A stretch of 64,000 nucleotides of DNA from the NCBI RefSeq assembly GCF_030913635.1, contig NZ_CP133188.1, positions 1,674,001 through 1,738,000 on the forward strand, read 5' to 3'. Source of the stretch: Sedimentibacter sp. MB35-C1 (GTDB taxonomy: Bacteria; Bacillota; Clostridia; Tissierellales; Sedimentibacteraceae). Below are positions 28,824 through 37,685 of this stretch, in pieces (position 1 is the first letter of the stretch; the number at the start of each line of letters is the position of its first letter). The translations under genes and the position numbers were made by a program. Below the pieces are notes generated by a model. That model saw only the letters and a list, made by a program, of their open reading frames with translations, was not told the origin of the DNA and ran no database searches.

Positions 28824-29315
28824 TTAATACTTAATAAACTTCGATCCCGGAACTCCACAAATGCTGCATTTATCAGGAATAGACTTTTCAATGTTTCCAC
28901 AGACAGGACATAGATAGTAAAAAACTTCTTCTGCCTCATCAATCTTTTCCAGAGCTTCCTTATATAATTTAGCATGAACTTTTTCTGCTTCCATTGCTAA
29001 TTTAAACGTTCCTATAGCTGCCTTGTTTCCTTCTGCTTCTGCAGCCTTTATAAATTCGGGATACATGCTTTCGTATTCATAAGTTTCGCCTGCAACTGCG
29101 TCTTGCAGGTTTTCAGTAGTTGTTTTGATTTTGCCTGCAACTTCCAAGTGCTTTTGCGCATGCAGTGCTTCTGCATCTGAAGCTGCTCTGAAAAGTTTAG
29201 CTGCGTTTGTTTTACCTTCTTTTTCTGCTTTCTTAGCATATGCTAAATATTTTCTGTTAGCCTGAGATTCTCCTGCAAATCCGTCCATTAAATTTTGTAA
29301 TGTTTTGTTTTCCAT
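28824..29315 (-). CDS. rbr: Rubrerythrin
   Basis: The 163-residue protein reduces hydrogen peroxide in anaerobes. A ferritin-like four-helix domain (about 1-125) carries the diiron ExxH motifs (FAGESQANRKY, AEALHAQKH, AVAGETYEYESMYP, AMEAEKVHAKLY). The C-terminal rubredoxin-like domain has CPVCG and CSICG for its single iron. AGGAGG-like sequence precedes the ATG. It follows the PerR-type regulator by 29 bases, so both are probably one transcript induced by peroxide. Confidence 0.95.
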   Translation of the reverse strand: MENKTLQNLMDGFAGESQANRKYLAYAKKAEKEGKTNAAKLFRAASDAEALHAQKHLEVAGKIKTTTENLQDAVAGETYEYESMYPEFIKAAEAEGNKAAIGTFKLAMEAEKVHAKLYKEALEKIDEAEEVFYYLCPVCGNIEKSIPDKCSICGVPGSKFIKY

Positions 29316-29344
29316 TCTTTAAATCCTCCATGATATTTCATTAA

Positions 29345-29761
29345 TTATTTTACACTTAAAAGACATTGAGGGCATAGACCTTTAAAATATACATTTTTGT
29401 TGTCAATTTTGAAACCTTTAAGTTCATTTGATTCTAATGAATCAATGTCAATATTGAAATCATAAATATTTCCGCATGATTCACATTTAAAATGACCGTG
29501 ATTTCCGGTAGTTATATCATACCTGGTTTCATTATCTTCTATTGTAATGACTCTTACGATACCTGCCTCTGTCAATGAATTTAAAGTGTTGTACACAGTT
29601 GTTTTAGATAACGTAGGAACTTCATCATGAAGCCCGTTATAAATTTGGTCCGCAGTCGGATGATTGTGATTTTGCGTTAGGTATTCCAAGATCTTCAATC
29701 TTTGATGTGAGAGACGAATTTTATTATCTTTTAATTCATTTAGTAAATCTTTAAATTCCAT
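29345..29761 (-). CDS. perR: Fur-family peroxide regulator (PerR-like)
   Basis: A 138-residue Fur-family repressor. The winged helix is followed by a regulatory metal site in PerR arrangement (H34, D82, H88, H90; the aspartate in RYDITTGNHGHF is the PerR-specific ligand) and the structural zinc site C93-C96/C130-C133. In PerR, iron-catalysed oxidation of the site histidines releases the DNA. It precedes rubrerythrin and has a PerR-box-like palindrome 43 bases before its start, which suggests autoregulation. Confidence 0.88.
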   Translation of the reverse strand: MEFKDLLNELKDNKIRLSHQRLKILEYLTQNHNHPTADQIYNGLHDEVPTLSKTTVYNTLNSLTEAGIVRVITIEDNETRYDITTGNHGHFKCESCGNIYDFNIDIDSLESNELKGFKIDNKNVYFKGLCPQCLLSVK

Positions 29762-29803
29762 CTTAATAATACCCTCTTTCTATACCGTAAAATCATTTCA
29801 AAT

Positions 29804-29818
29804 TTGCAATGATTACAA
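29804..29818. promoter_or_regulatory. PerR-box-like operator upstream of perR-rbr
   Basis: TTGCAATGATTACAA is a 7-1-7 palindrome with one mismatch between arms. It agrees at 12 of 14 arm positions with the Bacillus PerR/Fur-type consensus TTATAATNATTATAA. It lies between the regulator and its likely promoter. Confidence 0.75.
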
Positions 29819-30108
29819 TATAATAATACAGTTAAATTTTATAAAAGTCAATAGGTAATTTCTAAAATAAAAATAAACATCCTATCCAAAAAATTCCTTG
29901 ATAAAAATTTTGACTTGATTTATTATTGTTATTGTTTTAAAAATTTATTAATAGGGTATAACTATAAAAAAATTTGTCATAAAGGGGTAATTATGAAATA
30001 TTAGTTAATATACCGCAAAAACTAATGAACAATATGTAACAATACCAGGCTTGGTTGGATTTAAGGGGGATGAATGGAGCAAGTTAAACTAACTTCAGGA
30101 GGTAACAT
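29819..30108. other. Intergenic region between perR and the diguanylate cyclase
   Basis: This AT-rich gap carries the divergent promoters. I looked for a c-di-GMP riboswitch ahead of the cyclase and saw none. The last 80 bases contain a less AT-rich leader of unknown role. Confidence 0.45.
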
Positions 30109-30969
30109 ATGAAAAATAATTATGAAAAACGAATTCCGCTTATGAGCCTAACAGTAACCCTTGCTACTTCGGTATTAGTTTATATCCTTAATATCCCCAG
30201 TCCAAACGTGGTGCTTCTTACTGTTCTTGTGTATTTCACATTTCTTGGAGGTTATTTATCCGGTACGTTAAGCGGAATTGTGACTATTTTGTTTACAATT
30301 TATAAGTTTATGGAACCTAATCAATTATTTTCGTACTCTGATGATAATTTAAAAAGAATAATTGTGTCAGTTATTTTCATACCATTAATGATATTGATAG
30401 TTGGGTATATGAAAAAGGATTTATTGGATAAAAATAAAGAATTAGAAAAGGCAAATGAGAATTTAAGAAAATTATCTATAACAGATTCGCTTACATCCAT
30501 ATACAACAGGCGTTATTTTGACGAAGTGCTTACCGATGAACTGAGAAGATCTGAAAGGTTAAATATTCCAATATCTTTGGCAATAATAGATATAGATTTT
30601 TTTAAAGAATACAATGATGTTTATGGGCATATTGCTGGAGATAACAGTTTGATAGCAGTTGCGCAGGCTATTATGAAGCAGGTTCAGAGAACCGGTGACT
30701 TTGCAGCCAGGTATGGAGGAGATGAGTTTGCGGTTGTATTGCCAAACACAACCTTAGACGGTGCAGCAGTAGTGTGCGAAAGAATATTAAGATCTGTAAG
30801 AGACTTGAAAATTACCCATGGAGCAACTAAAGAAGGAATATTGACAATAAGTATGGGAATAGCTGTATGTGATGAATCAAGAATTTACGAGGGTGGAAGT
30901 TTAATCAATGATGCGGATCAAGCATTGTACAAAGCAAAGAAAAAAGGAAGAAATCAATATTACTTCTAA
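30109..30969 (+). CDS. Membrane-bound diguanylate cyclase (GGDEF)
   Basis: The 286-residue protein has three or four N-terminal membrane helices (about 10-30, 33-65, 84-100) in a compact MASE-like sensor, a short coiled coil (KNKELEKANENLRKL) and a GGDEF domain. The motif RYGGDEF (203-207) is intact and an I-site RTGD (194-197) is present five residues before it, so an active, product-inhibited cyclase making c-di-GMP is expected. CAGGAGG lies before the ATG. Monocistronic, with its own terminator. Confidence 0.93.
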   Translation: MKNNYEKRIPLMSLTVTLATSVLVYILNIPSPNVVLLTVLVYFTFLGGYLSGTLSGIVTILFTIYKFMEPNQLFSYSDDNLKRIIVSVIFIPLMILIVGYMKKDLLDKNKELEKANENLRKLSITDSLTSIYNRRYFDEVLTDELRRSERLNIPISLAIIDIDFFKEYNDVYGHIAGDNSLIAVAQAIMKQVQRTGDFAARYGGDEFAVVLPNTTLDGAAVVCERILRSVRDLKITHGATKEGILTISMGIAVCDESRIYEGGSLINDADQALYKAKKKGRNQYYF

Positions 30970-31029
30970 TTTTATAATATGAAATATCCAGATTTCTGGG
31001 CAAACTAAAAAATATGGTACTATTGTAAG

Positions 31030-31067
31030 AGTACTGTAAAAGTTGCAATTTTGCGGTACTTTTTTAT
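31030..31067 (+). terminator. Terminator after the diguanylate cyclase
   Basis: AGTACTGTAAAA pairs with TTTTGCGGTACT (G-T pairs included), followed by six T. Confidence 0.8.
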
Positions 31068-31167
31068 ATTTAAAGAACTTAAATAAAAAAGGAATATTTA
31101 TAAAAAGTATACATCTTACGATAGAATTAATTAAATTATAAATGTATATATGGTAATTTTTGCTACA

Positions 31168-31204
31168 ACAAAAAGTCTGGCTATTACAAGGCCAGACTTT
31201 TTGT
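31168..31204 (-). terminator. Terminator downstream of a 49-codon gene
   Basis: AAAAAGTCTGGC pairs perfectly with GCCAGACTTTTT, with A and T runs on both sides, so it can work in both directions. On the minus strand it closes the small gene at 31268-31417. Confidence 0.8.
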
Positions 31205-31267
31205 TACGCCATTGAGTTTTTTGAATTAAAATTTTTCAGCACTCAATTCCAGCAGTTATTTTGAATT

Positions 31268-31417
31268 TTATTGTAATGAATTATAATTTTTGTCAGAAGA
31301 CATTCGACTGCTTCTATTCATCACCATGTTTCTGACAATTGGAGTAGTCATTGCTACCGCTGCTGCGGTTAAACCCACTCCAAGCATTAATTTTCCGGGT
31401 GTTTTTCTCATTTTCAT
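31268..31417 (-). CDS. Small single-membrane-helix protein (49 residues)
   Basis: This frame starts at ATG 31417 (complement) with GAGGTGAG six bases before it and ends in a frame closed by TAA at 31268. The product begins MKMRKTPGKLMLGVG, continues through an Ala-rich hydrophobic helix (LTAAAVAMTTPIV) and ends in a polar Arg/Ser/Asn tail. A strong terminator lies 65 bases downstream. Size and composition resemble small YtxH-like membrane proteins of Firmicutes. It is below usual ORF cut-offs. Confidence 0.7.
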   Translation of the reverse strand: MKMRKTPGKLMLGVGLTAAAVAMTTPIVRNMVMNRSSRMSSDKNYNSLQ

Positions 31418-31595
31418 ATTCTCACCTCAACTATATTTTCTGCAGAAAGTTTTTTTATATACGATAATAAGACTTCCATATTTATATTAAATCAAACAGG
31501 ATTTTACTTTAATAAGTTTTTAAAAAATCTATGTTTAGCCTTGACGAATAATGGCAATAATATTAATAAATTATATTAAAAGGCTGGTGATTTAC

Positions 31596-31841
31596 ATGTA
31601 TGCAATTTTGGCAGTTAAGGTTGAAGAACGTGCGGCTAAAGCACCTCATCTTCAAAAAATCCTTACAGAATACGGATGTATAATAAAAACAAGAGTAGGG
31701 TTTCATGAAACGGATCAAGAAAAATGCTCCATGAGCGGAATTATATTGCTTCATTTATTTGGAGACAGAAAAAGCTTTGAAGAGCTGTTTGAAAAGATTA
31801 AGGAAGTTGACGGTGTTATACCTAAATTTGTTGAATTCTAA
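31596..31841 (+). CDS. ACT/ferredoxin-like small protein (TM1266-like)
   Basis: An 81-residue protein with beta-alpha-beta pattern: YAILAVKVEERAAKAPHLQK, then ILTEYGCIIKTRVGFHE, a GIILLHLFGD strand and FEKIKEVDGVIPKFVEF. This resembles the TM1266 family, described as putative regulators of the Fe-only hydrogenase system, with an ACT-like fold. ATG at 31596 has GGTGA upstream and leaves out a hydrophobic, unsupported N-terminal extension. No hydrogenase gene is near. Moderate confidence. Confidence 0.65.
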   Translation: MYAILAVKVEERAAKAPHLQKILTEYGCIIKTRVGFHETDQEKCSMSGIILLHLFGDRKSFEELFEKIKEVDGVIPKFVEF

Positions 31842-32186
31842 AATATCTAGAATTCTTTTTTTTGGTTAATCCTTAAATTCCCTTAATTTCATAATATTTA
31901 AAATTAATACTTAAAAGTGTTTAAAAATTTATTTATAAGTGATATAATACATTAACGCATCATTAAGCGAGTCAGTGTGTTGAAATAAATAGAGAAAGCG
32001 GACTATTGCATTAGTGAAGTATGCAGGCTTACACGGACGTGCATAATAAAAAATGTAAACATCTGCGTTTAGAATGGGCGGAATAGGAAATACAGTATGC
32101 ATACTGAGCTTTCCAAAAAATGTACATGTTTTGCTTTTGTGGTATAATAAATACAACAGATCAAATAAATAACAAGGAGTGATAGA
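31842..32186. other. Intergenic region before the flavodiiron gene
   Basis: 345 bases without a gene. It includes a moderately structured stretch (31960-32110; ATGCA/TGCAT arms around 32020-32045 and GTATGCATAC at 32095) that I cannot match to a known riboswitch. TGGTATAATAAA near 32140 is a good -10 candidate for the flavodiiron gene. Confidence 0.4.
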
Positions 32187-33389
32187 ATGCATTGTGTGCA
32201 AAAAATCAGTGAAAGTATATATTGGGTGGGAGGAAACGATAGGAGACTTGAGCGCTTTGAAAATATGTTTCCGATACCGAAAGGAGTATCCTATAACTCA
32301 TATTTAATATTAGATGAAAAAACAGTGTTAATGGATACAGTTGACTTTGCAATAAGCAGATTATTTATCGAAAATATAACTCATGTTCTTGACGGAAGAG
32401 ACCTAGATTACTTAGTGATAAATCATATGGAGCCTGATCACTGCGCAAGTATTGAAGAATTAGTCAGAATATATCCAAACTTAAAAATTGTCGGAAATAA
32501 AAAAACTTTTCAATTTCTGGGACAGTTTTATAATTTTGATTACAGCAATAATACATATGAGGTTAAAGATTGTGATACGCTTAACGTAGGATCACATAAA
32601 CTAAAGTTTTTTACAGCACCCATGGTTCACTGGCCGGAAGTAATGTTTACCTATGAAGAAACAGAAGGTATTTTGTTTTCAGCTGATGCCTTTGGAACAT
32701 TTGGAGCTTTGGCAGGTAATATTTTCAGCGATGAGACGGATTTTGATCATTACTATTTGGAGGAAGCAAGGAGATATTATGCAAATATAGTAGGGAAGTA
32801 TGGTGCGCAGGTTCAAAGCATATTAAAGAAGGTATCATCAAGTCCCATAAATATGATTTGTTCGTTGCACGGACCGGTTTGGAGAAAAAATATCGAATAT
32901 ATACTGGACAAGTACAATAAATGGAGCAAGTACGAACCTGAGAAAAAAGGTGTTGTAATTGTTTACGCTTCAATGTATGGAAACATGGAAAACACTGCAA
33001 ATGTCATTGCTAATAAGCTTGCACAAAAGGGTGTTCAGGATATCAGGGTATATGACGTTTCTAAAACTCACCCGTCGTACATCGTATCTGATATTTGGAA
33101 GTACAGTCATGTAATTTTTGCTTCAGTTACATATAATATGGGATTATATTATGGTATGGAATCGCTGCTGCATGAACTTAAGGCTCTGAACATGCAGAAC
33201 AGAACAGTGAGTCTTGCAGGAAGCGGTACGTGGTCACCTGCTGCCGTTAAGGTTATGCGGGAGATTTTGGGATGCATGAAAAACGTTGAAATTGCAGGAA
33301 TACCTTTCGAAATAACATCTTCAATGAAAAAAGATCAGGAGCCGGAACTTGATAAATTTGTTGAAGATATTTACGAAACTTTAATATAA
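32187..33389 (+). CDS. fprA: Flavodiiron protein (oxygen/NO reductase)
   Basis: The 400-residue protein has a metallo-beta-lactamase-like diiron domain followed by a flavodoxin domain (from about residue 255, VVIVYASMYGNMENTANVIA binds FMN phosphate). All diiron ligands are present: H80, E82, D84 (HMEPDH), H148, D167 and H228. The family reduces O2 to water, or NO, protecting anaerobes. There is no rubredoxin extension, so it is class A and needs an external electron donor. AAGGAG precedes the ATG. It stands directly before an O-acetylhomoserine sulfhydrylase gene. Confidence 0.94.
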   Translation: MHCVQKISESIYWVGGNDRRLERFENMFPIPKGVSYNSYLILDEKTVLMDTVDFAISRLFIENITHVLDGRDLDYLVINHMEPDHCASIEELVRIYPNLKIVGNKKTFQFLGQFYNFDYSNNTYEVKDCDTLNVGSHKLKFFTAPMVHWPEVMFTYEETEGILFSADAFGTFGALAGNIFSDETDFDHYYLEEARRYYANIVGKYGAQVQSILKKVSSSPINMICSLHGPVWRKNIEYILDKYNKWSKYEPEKKGVVIVYASMYGNMENTANVIANKLAQKGVQDIRVYDVSKTHPSYIVSDIWKYSHVIFASVTYNMGLYYGMESLLHELKALNMQNRTVSLAGSGTWSPAAVKVMREILGCMKNVEIAGIPFEITSSMKKDQEPELDKFVEDIYETLI

Positions 33390-33439
33390 AAAACACAATA
33401 TCTTGAAAAAATTGAATTAAAATTGAACAGGAGGGAAAA

Positions 33440-34708
33440 ATGAAAATTGAAACTCAGTGCCTTCATGAAGGATATCATCCAAGAAACGGTGAACCAAGGG
33501 TTCTGCCTATTTGCCAAAGTACTACATATACATATGATTCTTCCGAACACATAGGTAAACTATTTGATTTGACAGCAGAAGGACATATGTATTCACGCAT
33601 ATCCAACCCGACGGTTGCTGCTGTAGAGGCTAAAATTGCAACACTTGAAGGAGGTATTGGAGCACTATGCACAACATCTGGGCAGGCAGCGTCTCTCCTA
33701 AGTCTGTTAAATATTTTAAAAGCAGGGGATCATTTTATAAGCATTTCGTCAATATATGGCGGAACTATAAATTTATTTGCGGTGACGCTGAAGAAGTTTG
33801 GAATTGAATGCACGTTTGTAAGCCAGGATTCTGATGATGAAGAAATTCAGAAACAATTCAGAGAAAATACAAAGGCTGTTTTTGGAGAAACTATTGCAAA
33901 TCCTTCACTTGTGGTTTTTGATATTGAAAGATTTGCAAATATTGCACATAAAAATAATGTACCGCTTATAGTTGATAACACGTTTGCAACGCCATATCTT
34001 TGCAGACCGATAGATTTCGGTGCGGATATAGTAATTCATTCAACTACAAAGTACATGGATGGTCACGCGGTTCAAATGGGCGGTGTAATCGTTGATAGCG
34101 GAAACTTTAATTGGTCAAACGGTAAGTTTCCTGAATTTACAGAACCTGACGAATCTTATCATGGAGTAGTATATACTGAGAGCTTCGGAAAAGCTGCTTA
34201 TATAACTAAAGCAAGAGTTCAGTTGATGAGAGATATCGGCGCATACCCGTCCGCAAATGCAGCATTTTTATTAAATTTAGGGCTTGAGACTCTTGCCGTG
34301 AGAATGGATAGGCATTGCAGCAATGCATTAAAAGTAGCTGAATATTTAAGCAAGTCTAATAAAATTGAGTTTGTATGTTACCCTGGTTTGAAAAACGACA
34401 AATATTATCATCTAGCACAAAAATATGTTCCAAAAGGAAGTTCAGGAGTAATTTCATTATCAATAAAAGGAACGAGAGAAAATGCTGTAAAATTTATTGA
34501 TTCATTGAAGCTTGCTTCAAATGAAGTTCACGTTGCAGACATACGAACATGCGTACTTCACCCTGCAAGCTCTACACACAGACAGCTTACAGATGCTCAG
34601 CTTAAGGCGGCAGGAATAACGCCGGGTCTTGTAAGGCTTTCTGTAGGTATAGAAAATATTGATGATATCATTGAAGATATTGAGCAAGCTCTTGGGCAGG
34701 TAGATTAA
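33440..34708 (+). CDS. metY: O-acetylhomoserine sulfhydrylase (PLP-dependent)
   Basis: The 422-residue enzyme belongs to the Cys/Met metabolism PLP family and makes homocysteine from O-acetylhomoserine and sulfide. The pyridoxal lysine is K204 in STTKYMDGHA. Family landmarks include YSRISNPTVAAVE, SIYGGTINLF, VDNTFATPYLCRP and the C-terminal LSVGIENIDDIIEDIEQAL. A methionine gamma-lyase-type activity is possible in anaerobes but length and motifs favour MetY. GGAGGG precedes the ATG. No methionine biosynthesis neighbours or SAM riboswitch are visible. Confidence 0.9.
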   Translation: MKIETQCLHEGYHPRNGEPRVLPICQSTTYTYDSSEHIGKLFDLTAEGHMYSRISNPTVAAVEAKIATLEGGIGALCTTSGQAASLLSLLNILKAGDHFISISSIYGGTINLFAVTLKKFGIECTFVSQDSDDEEIQKQFRENTKAVFGETIANPSLVVFDIERFANIAHKNNVPLIVDNTFATPYLCRPIDFGADIVIHSTTKYMDGHAVQMGGVIVDSGNFNWSNGKFPEFTEPDESYHGVVYTESFGKAAYITKARVQLMRDIGAYPSANAAFLLNLGLETLAVRMDRHCSNALKVAEYLSKSNKIEFVCYPGLKNDKYYHLAQKYVPKGSSGVISLSIKGTRENAVKFIDSLKLASNEVHVADIRTCVLHPASSTHRQLTDAQLKAAGITPGLVRLSVGIENIDDIIEDIEQALGQVD

Positions 34709-34772
34709 AAAATGTTTAGACTAGTTTTTCCTGGGTAATAATTTATATGAAATTATTATATGGAGGGTCACA

Positions 34773-35261
34773 ATGACTGTTAAATGGAATGGAACTAATT
34801 TATTAAAAACTATCGCTGAGAATGAAAAATCAGCTGCAAATCTATATAGAGCTATAGCTAATGAAGCAAGGATTGGGGAGAAATTTTTCGAGCAATTAGC
34901 AAGTGATGAAGAAAGACATGAAAAAATATATAATGCATTATTAAATAAATTTCAGGAAAATATTGAAATCGAGATTGAACAAAGTGATGCAGAGTATGTT
35001 GATATGCTTATTGAAAGCAATTCCTTGTTTGATGAAGAACTTATTGAAAATGCGAGAAAAATATATACTAAGAGTCAGATATTCGATATTGCCGAAAAGG
35101 CTGAAAGAGATGCCGTTTTATTTGTAAGTGAGTTGCAGAGGCTGTATCCTGATATGGCTTCAGATGAAGTAGCAATAATTTTAAATGAAGAAAGAAAGCA
35201 TCTGAAAAAAGTTTTAGAAAGAAAAAAGGAAAGCCAGCCTATGTTTGGCAGAGGAATGTAG
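34773..35261 (+). CDS. Ferritin-like diiron protein (rubrerythrin-related, no rubredoxin domain)
   Basis: The 162-residue helical protein shows paired Glu/His motifs of the ferritin-like superfamily (AENEKSAANLYRAIANEA, SDEERHEKIY, AEKAERDAVLFVSELQ, NEERKHLKKVL). It has no cysteines and no rubredoxin tail, unlike rbr in this window. A role in peroxide or iron handling is likely by family. TGGAGG precedes the ATG. It lies 64 bases after metY. Confidence 0.82.
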   Translation: MTVKWNGTNLLKTIAENEKSAANLYRAIANEARIGEKFFEQLASDEERHEKIYNALLNKFQENIEIEIEQSDAEYVDMLIESNSLFDEELIENARKIYTKSQIFDIAEKAERDAVLFVSELQRLYPDMASDEVAIILNEERKHLKKVLERKKESQPMFGRGM

Positions 35262-35287
35262 CAAGTTAAAGTATGAATATGCAATTA

Positions 35288-35320
35288 ATCAGAAAGCATC
35301 TTTTAAGGTGCTTTCTGGTT
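35288..35320 (+). terminator. Probable terminator after the ferritin-like gene
   Basis: CAGAAAGCA pairs with TGCTTTCTG around a TTTTAAGG loop. The following T tract is weak. Confidence 0.6.
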
Positions 35321-35339
35321 GTTAACTTATTTATTTGTA

Positions 35340-35687
35340 TTATATTTTTTCTGCAAGGTCATTTTTATACGGCATATTGGAATATTTATATTTTGCCCTT
35401 AACGCAGAGAAAATTTTCTTACAATCTGCATCTGTAATTTTGTTTGCAACTAAATTTAATTCTGCGATTTTACTTATTTCGCTGTTCTTATTCTGAAGAA
35501 CAGTGCTTATATGCCATGGTGTTTCCAGAAGCATCCTTTTATCATATTCAAATTTTTCGGCATTTTTATATTTTGTATCGCTGAAATCCAAGTCTTCAAT
35601 ATCTTTAATAAGTAATGGAACTTCCTTTTCTTCAAGAACAATTCTTACTAATTTCTTTTGCTTTTCTGAACCGCTTATTTCTTTCAT
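35340..35687 (-). CDS. Unknown charged protein, 115 residues
   Basis: I do not recognise this protein. It is Lys/Glu/Asp-rich and cytoplasmic, with no cysteine pair or membrane segment. Recognisable stretches include KLVRIVLEEKEVPLLIKDIE and ADCKKIFSALRAKYKYSNMP. A purine-rich site precedes the ATG at 35687, and the gene is convergent with the ferritin-like gene. Coding status is supported by length and base use. Confidence 0.55.
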   Translation of the reverse strand: MKEISGSEKQKKLVRIVLEEKEVPLLIKDIEDLDFSDTKYKNAEKFEYDKRMLLETPWHISTVLQNKNSEISKIAELNLVANKITDADCKKIFSALRAKYKYSNMPYKNDLAEKI

Positions 35688-35960
35688 TTATTTAAAAGTC
35701 TCCTTAAAGTTTTGTTTATTGGCTAATTATACTATTAAAAATTGTAAAAATGCAAATAATTATTTTGCAGTAAAACTAAATTGATAATGATTATTTAAAG
35801 TGTTATGATAATATGAAAACTTCACTAGATATTTTTTATATATTTTATAAAAATTAAGGTTAGATTAAGGTAGTTTATGGTAACATAGTACGTTGCGCAT
35901 ATATTTTACGGTAATTGGTTTCTTAAACCTAACAATATGATAAATGACGGGAGTGATATT

Positions 35961-37685
35961 TTGAAAAAATTAGTTCCTTTTATGAAAAAATATACGAGTT
36001 ATGCAGTGTTATGCCCTATTTTGATGATAACAGAAGTAGTTGCTGATATTTTAATACCGTATCTAATGTCACTGATAGTTGATGTGGGAATTGCCAACCG
36101 GGATGTAGGCTATGTGGTAAAAATAGGCGGCATTATGATTTTGGCTGCTTTGATTGGGATGATATTGGGAGTTATAAGTTCATATTTCGGGGCGACAGCC
36201 GGATACGGGTTTGCTGCCGAGATAAGAAAAGCTGTATTTAAAAAAGTTCAGGACTTTTCGTTTACTAATCTTGACAACTTTTCTGTTTCGTCCTTGATTA
36301 CAAGATTGACAAATGACTGCAATACACTTGGGCAGGTAGCTATGATGAGTCTTCGAATGGCCGTAAGAGCGCCGTTTTTGATGATATTTGCACTTATTAT
36401 GGCTTTTAGAATCAATGCGCGGCTGGCAAGTGTATTTATGGTTTCCATACCGCTGACGGTTATTTTGCTGGGTATAATTATGACTAAGGCAAGACCGCTG
36501 TTTATAAAAATGCAGTCACGTGTTGACAAGGTTAATGCAATAATTCAGGAAAATTTAATAGGTATAAGGGTAGTTAAATCATTTAACAGGCAAAAGCATG
36601 AAGAACAAAGGTTTGAGGAAAGGAATGATTTGCTCAGAGATACCGCATTAAAAGCAATATCCATCGTTATTTTCCTTATGCCTGTGTTGACAGTTGTAAC
36701 ATATGCAACAATTATAGCAGTTTTGTGGTTTGGCGGCAAGCAAGTGGTTGCAGGAACCATGGGAAGCGGAGAATTGGTTTCTTTTATTACGTACATCACT
36801 CAAATATTAATGTCTTTGATGATGCTTTCGTTCTTTTTTATGCAGTTCTTGCGAGGCGCGGCTTCTGCTTCCAGAATTGTTGAGGTTCTAGAGACGGAAT
36901 CAGAAATAAAAGAAGAACCTGATCCTGTTACGGAAGTTAAAGATGGTTCCATAAGCTTTGAAAATTTAAGCTTTGCATATCCATTAAGTTCAGACAAAGC
37001 ATTAAAGAATATAAACCTTGAGATTAACTCCGGAGAAATTATAGGAATAATAGGCTCAACTGGTTCGGCAAAATCAACACTTGTTCAGTTGATTCCAAGG
37101 CTGTATGATGCAACCGAAGGAGTTGTAAAGGTAAGTGGGGTTAATGTAAAGAATTACAGCCTTAATACACTGAGAGATAAGGTTGCATTTGTGCTTCAAA
37201 AAAATGTTCTGTTTACCGGAACTATACGAGAAAACATGCAATGGGGAAATGAAAATGCTGATGATGAGCAGATTATCACTGCATTGAAGCACTCTCATGC
37301 ATGGGAATTTGTATCAAATTATGAAGATGTGTTAGACCACAAGGTCGAGCAGGGAGGCGACAATTTTTCGGGTGGACAGAAGCAAAGGCTTACAATTGCC
37401 AGGGCACTGATTAAGTCCCCGAAAATCATAATACTTGATGATTCAACAAGTGCAGTTGATATGACAACAGATGCAAAGATTCAAAAGGCATTTAAGGAAA
37501 ATCTCAGCAATGTTACAACAATAATTATAGCACAGAGGATTTCTTCAATACAGCGTGCCGATAGAATACTCGTAATGAATGAAGGGAAATTAGAGTCTGT
37601 GGGAAGCCATGAAGAATTGATGAAAAACTCTCCTATATACAAAGAAATTTATGAATCTCAGCAGAAAGGGGTGGTTGGACAATGA
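35961..37685 (+). CDS. ABC exporter half-transporter, degenerate-site subunit
   Basis: Fused membrane (six helices, about 1-310) and ATPase domains of the multidrug/lipid exporter type. The nucleotide domain has Walker A GSTGSAKST (Ala replaces the usual Gly), the canonical signature FSGGQKQR and Walker B ILDDSTSAVD with Asp in place of the catalytic Glu. That asymmetry is typical of one half of heterodimeric exporters such as LmrCD/BmrCD. TTG at 35961 is preferred: GGGAGTG lies five bases before it, while ATG 35937 has no site. It overlaps the partner gene by four bases. Substrate unknown. Confidence 0.92.
   Translation: MKKLVPFMKKYTSYAVLCPILMITEVVADILIPYLMSLIVDVGIANRDVGYVVKIGGIMILAALIGMILGVISSYFGATAGYGFAAEIRKAVFKKVQDFSFTNLDNFSVSSLITRLTNDCNTLGQVAMMSLRMAVRAPFLMIFALIMAFRINARLASVFMVSIPLTVILLGIIMTKARPLFIKMQSRVDKVNAIIQENLIGIRVVKSFNRQKHEEQRFEERNDLLRDTALKAISIVIFLMPVLTVVTYATIIAVLWFGGKQVVAGTMGSGELVSFITYITQILMSLMMLSFFFMQFLRGAASASRIVEVLETESEIKEEPDPVTEVKDGSISFENLSFAYPLSSDKALKNINLEINSGEIIGIIGSTGSAKSTLVQLIPRLYDATEGVVKVSGVNVKNYSLNTLRDKVAFVLQKNVLFTGTIRENMQWGNENADDEQIITALKHSHAWEFVSNYEDVLDHKVEQGGDNFSGGQKQRLTIARALIKSPKIIILDDSTSAVDMTTDAKIQKAFKENLSNVTTIIIAQRISSIQRADRILVMNEGKLESVGSHEELMKNSPIYKEIYESQQKGVVGQ

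Noticed and set aside
29819-30108. c-di-GMP riboswitch ahead of the diguanylate cyclase
   Set aside because: No GEMM core or matching helices could be recognised.
31290-31490. 66-codon plus-strand hydrophobic frame
   Set aside because: It is antisense to the better supported 49-codon minus-strand gene and lacks a ribosome site.
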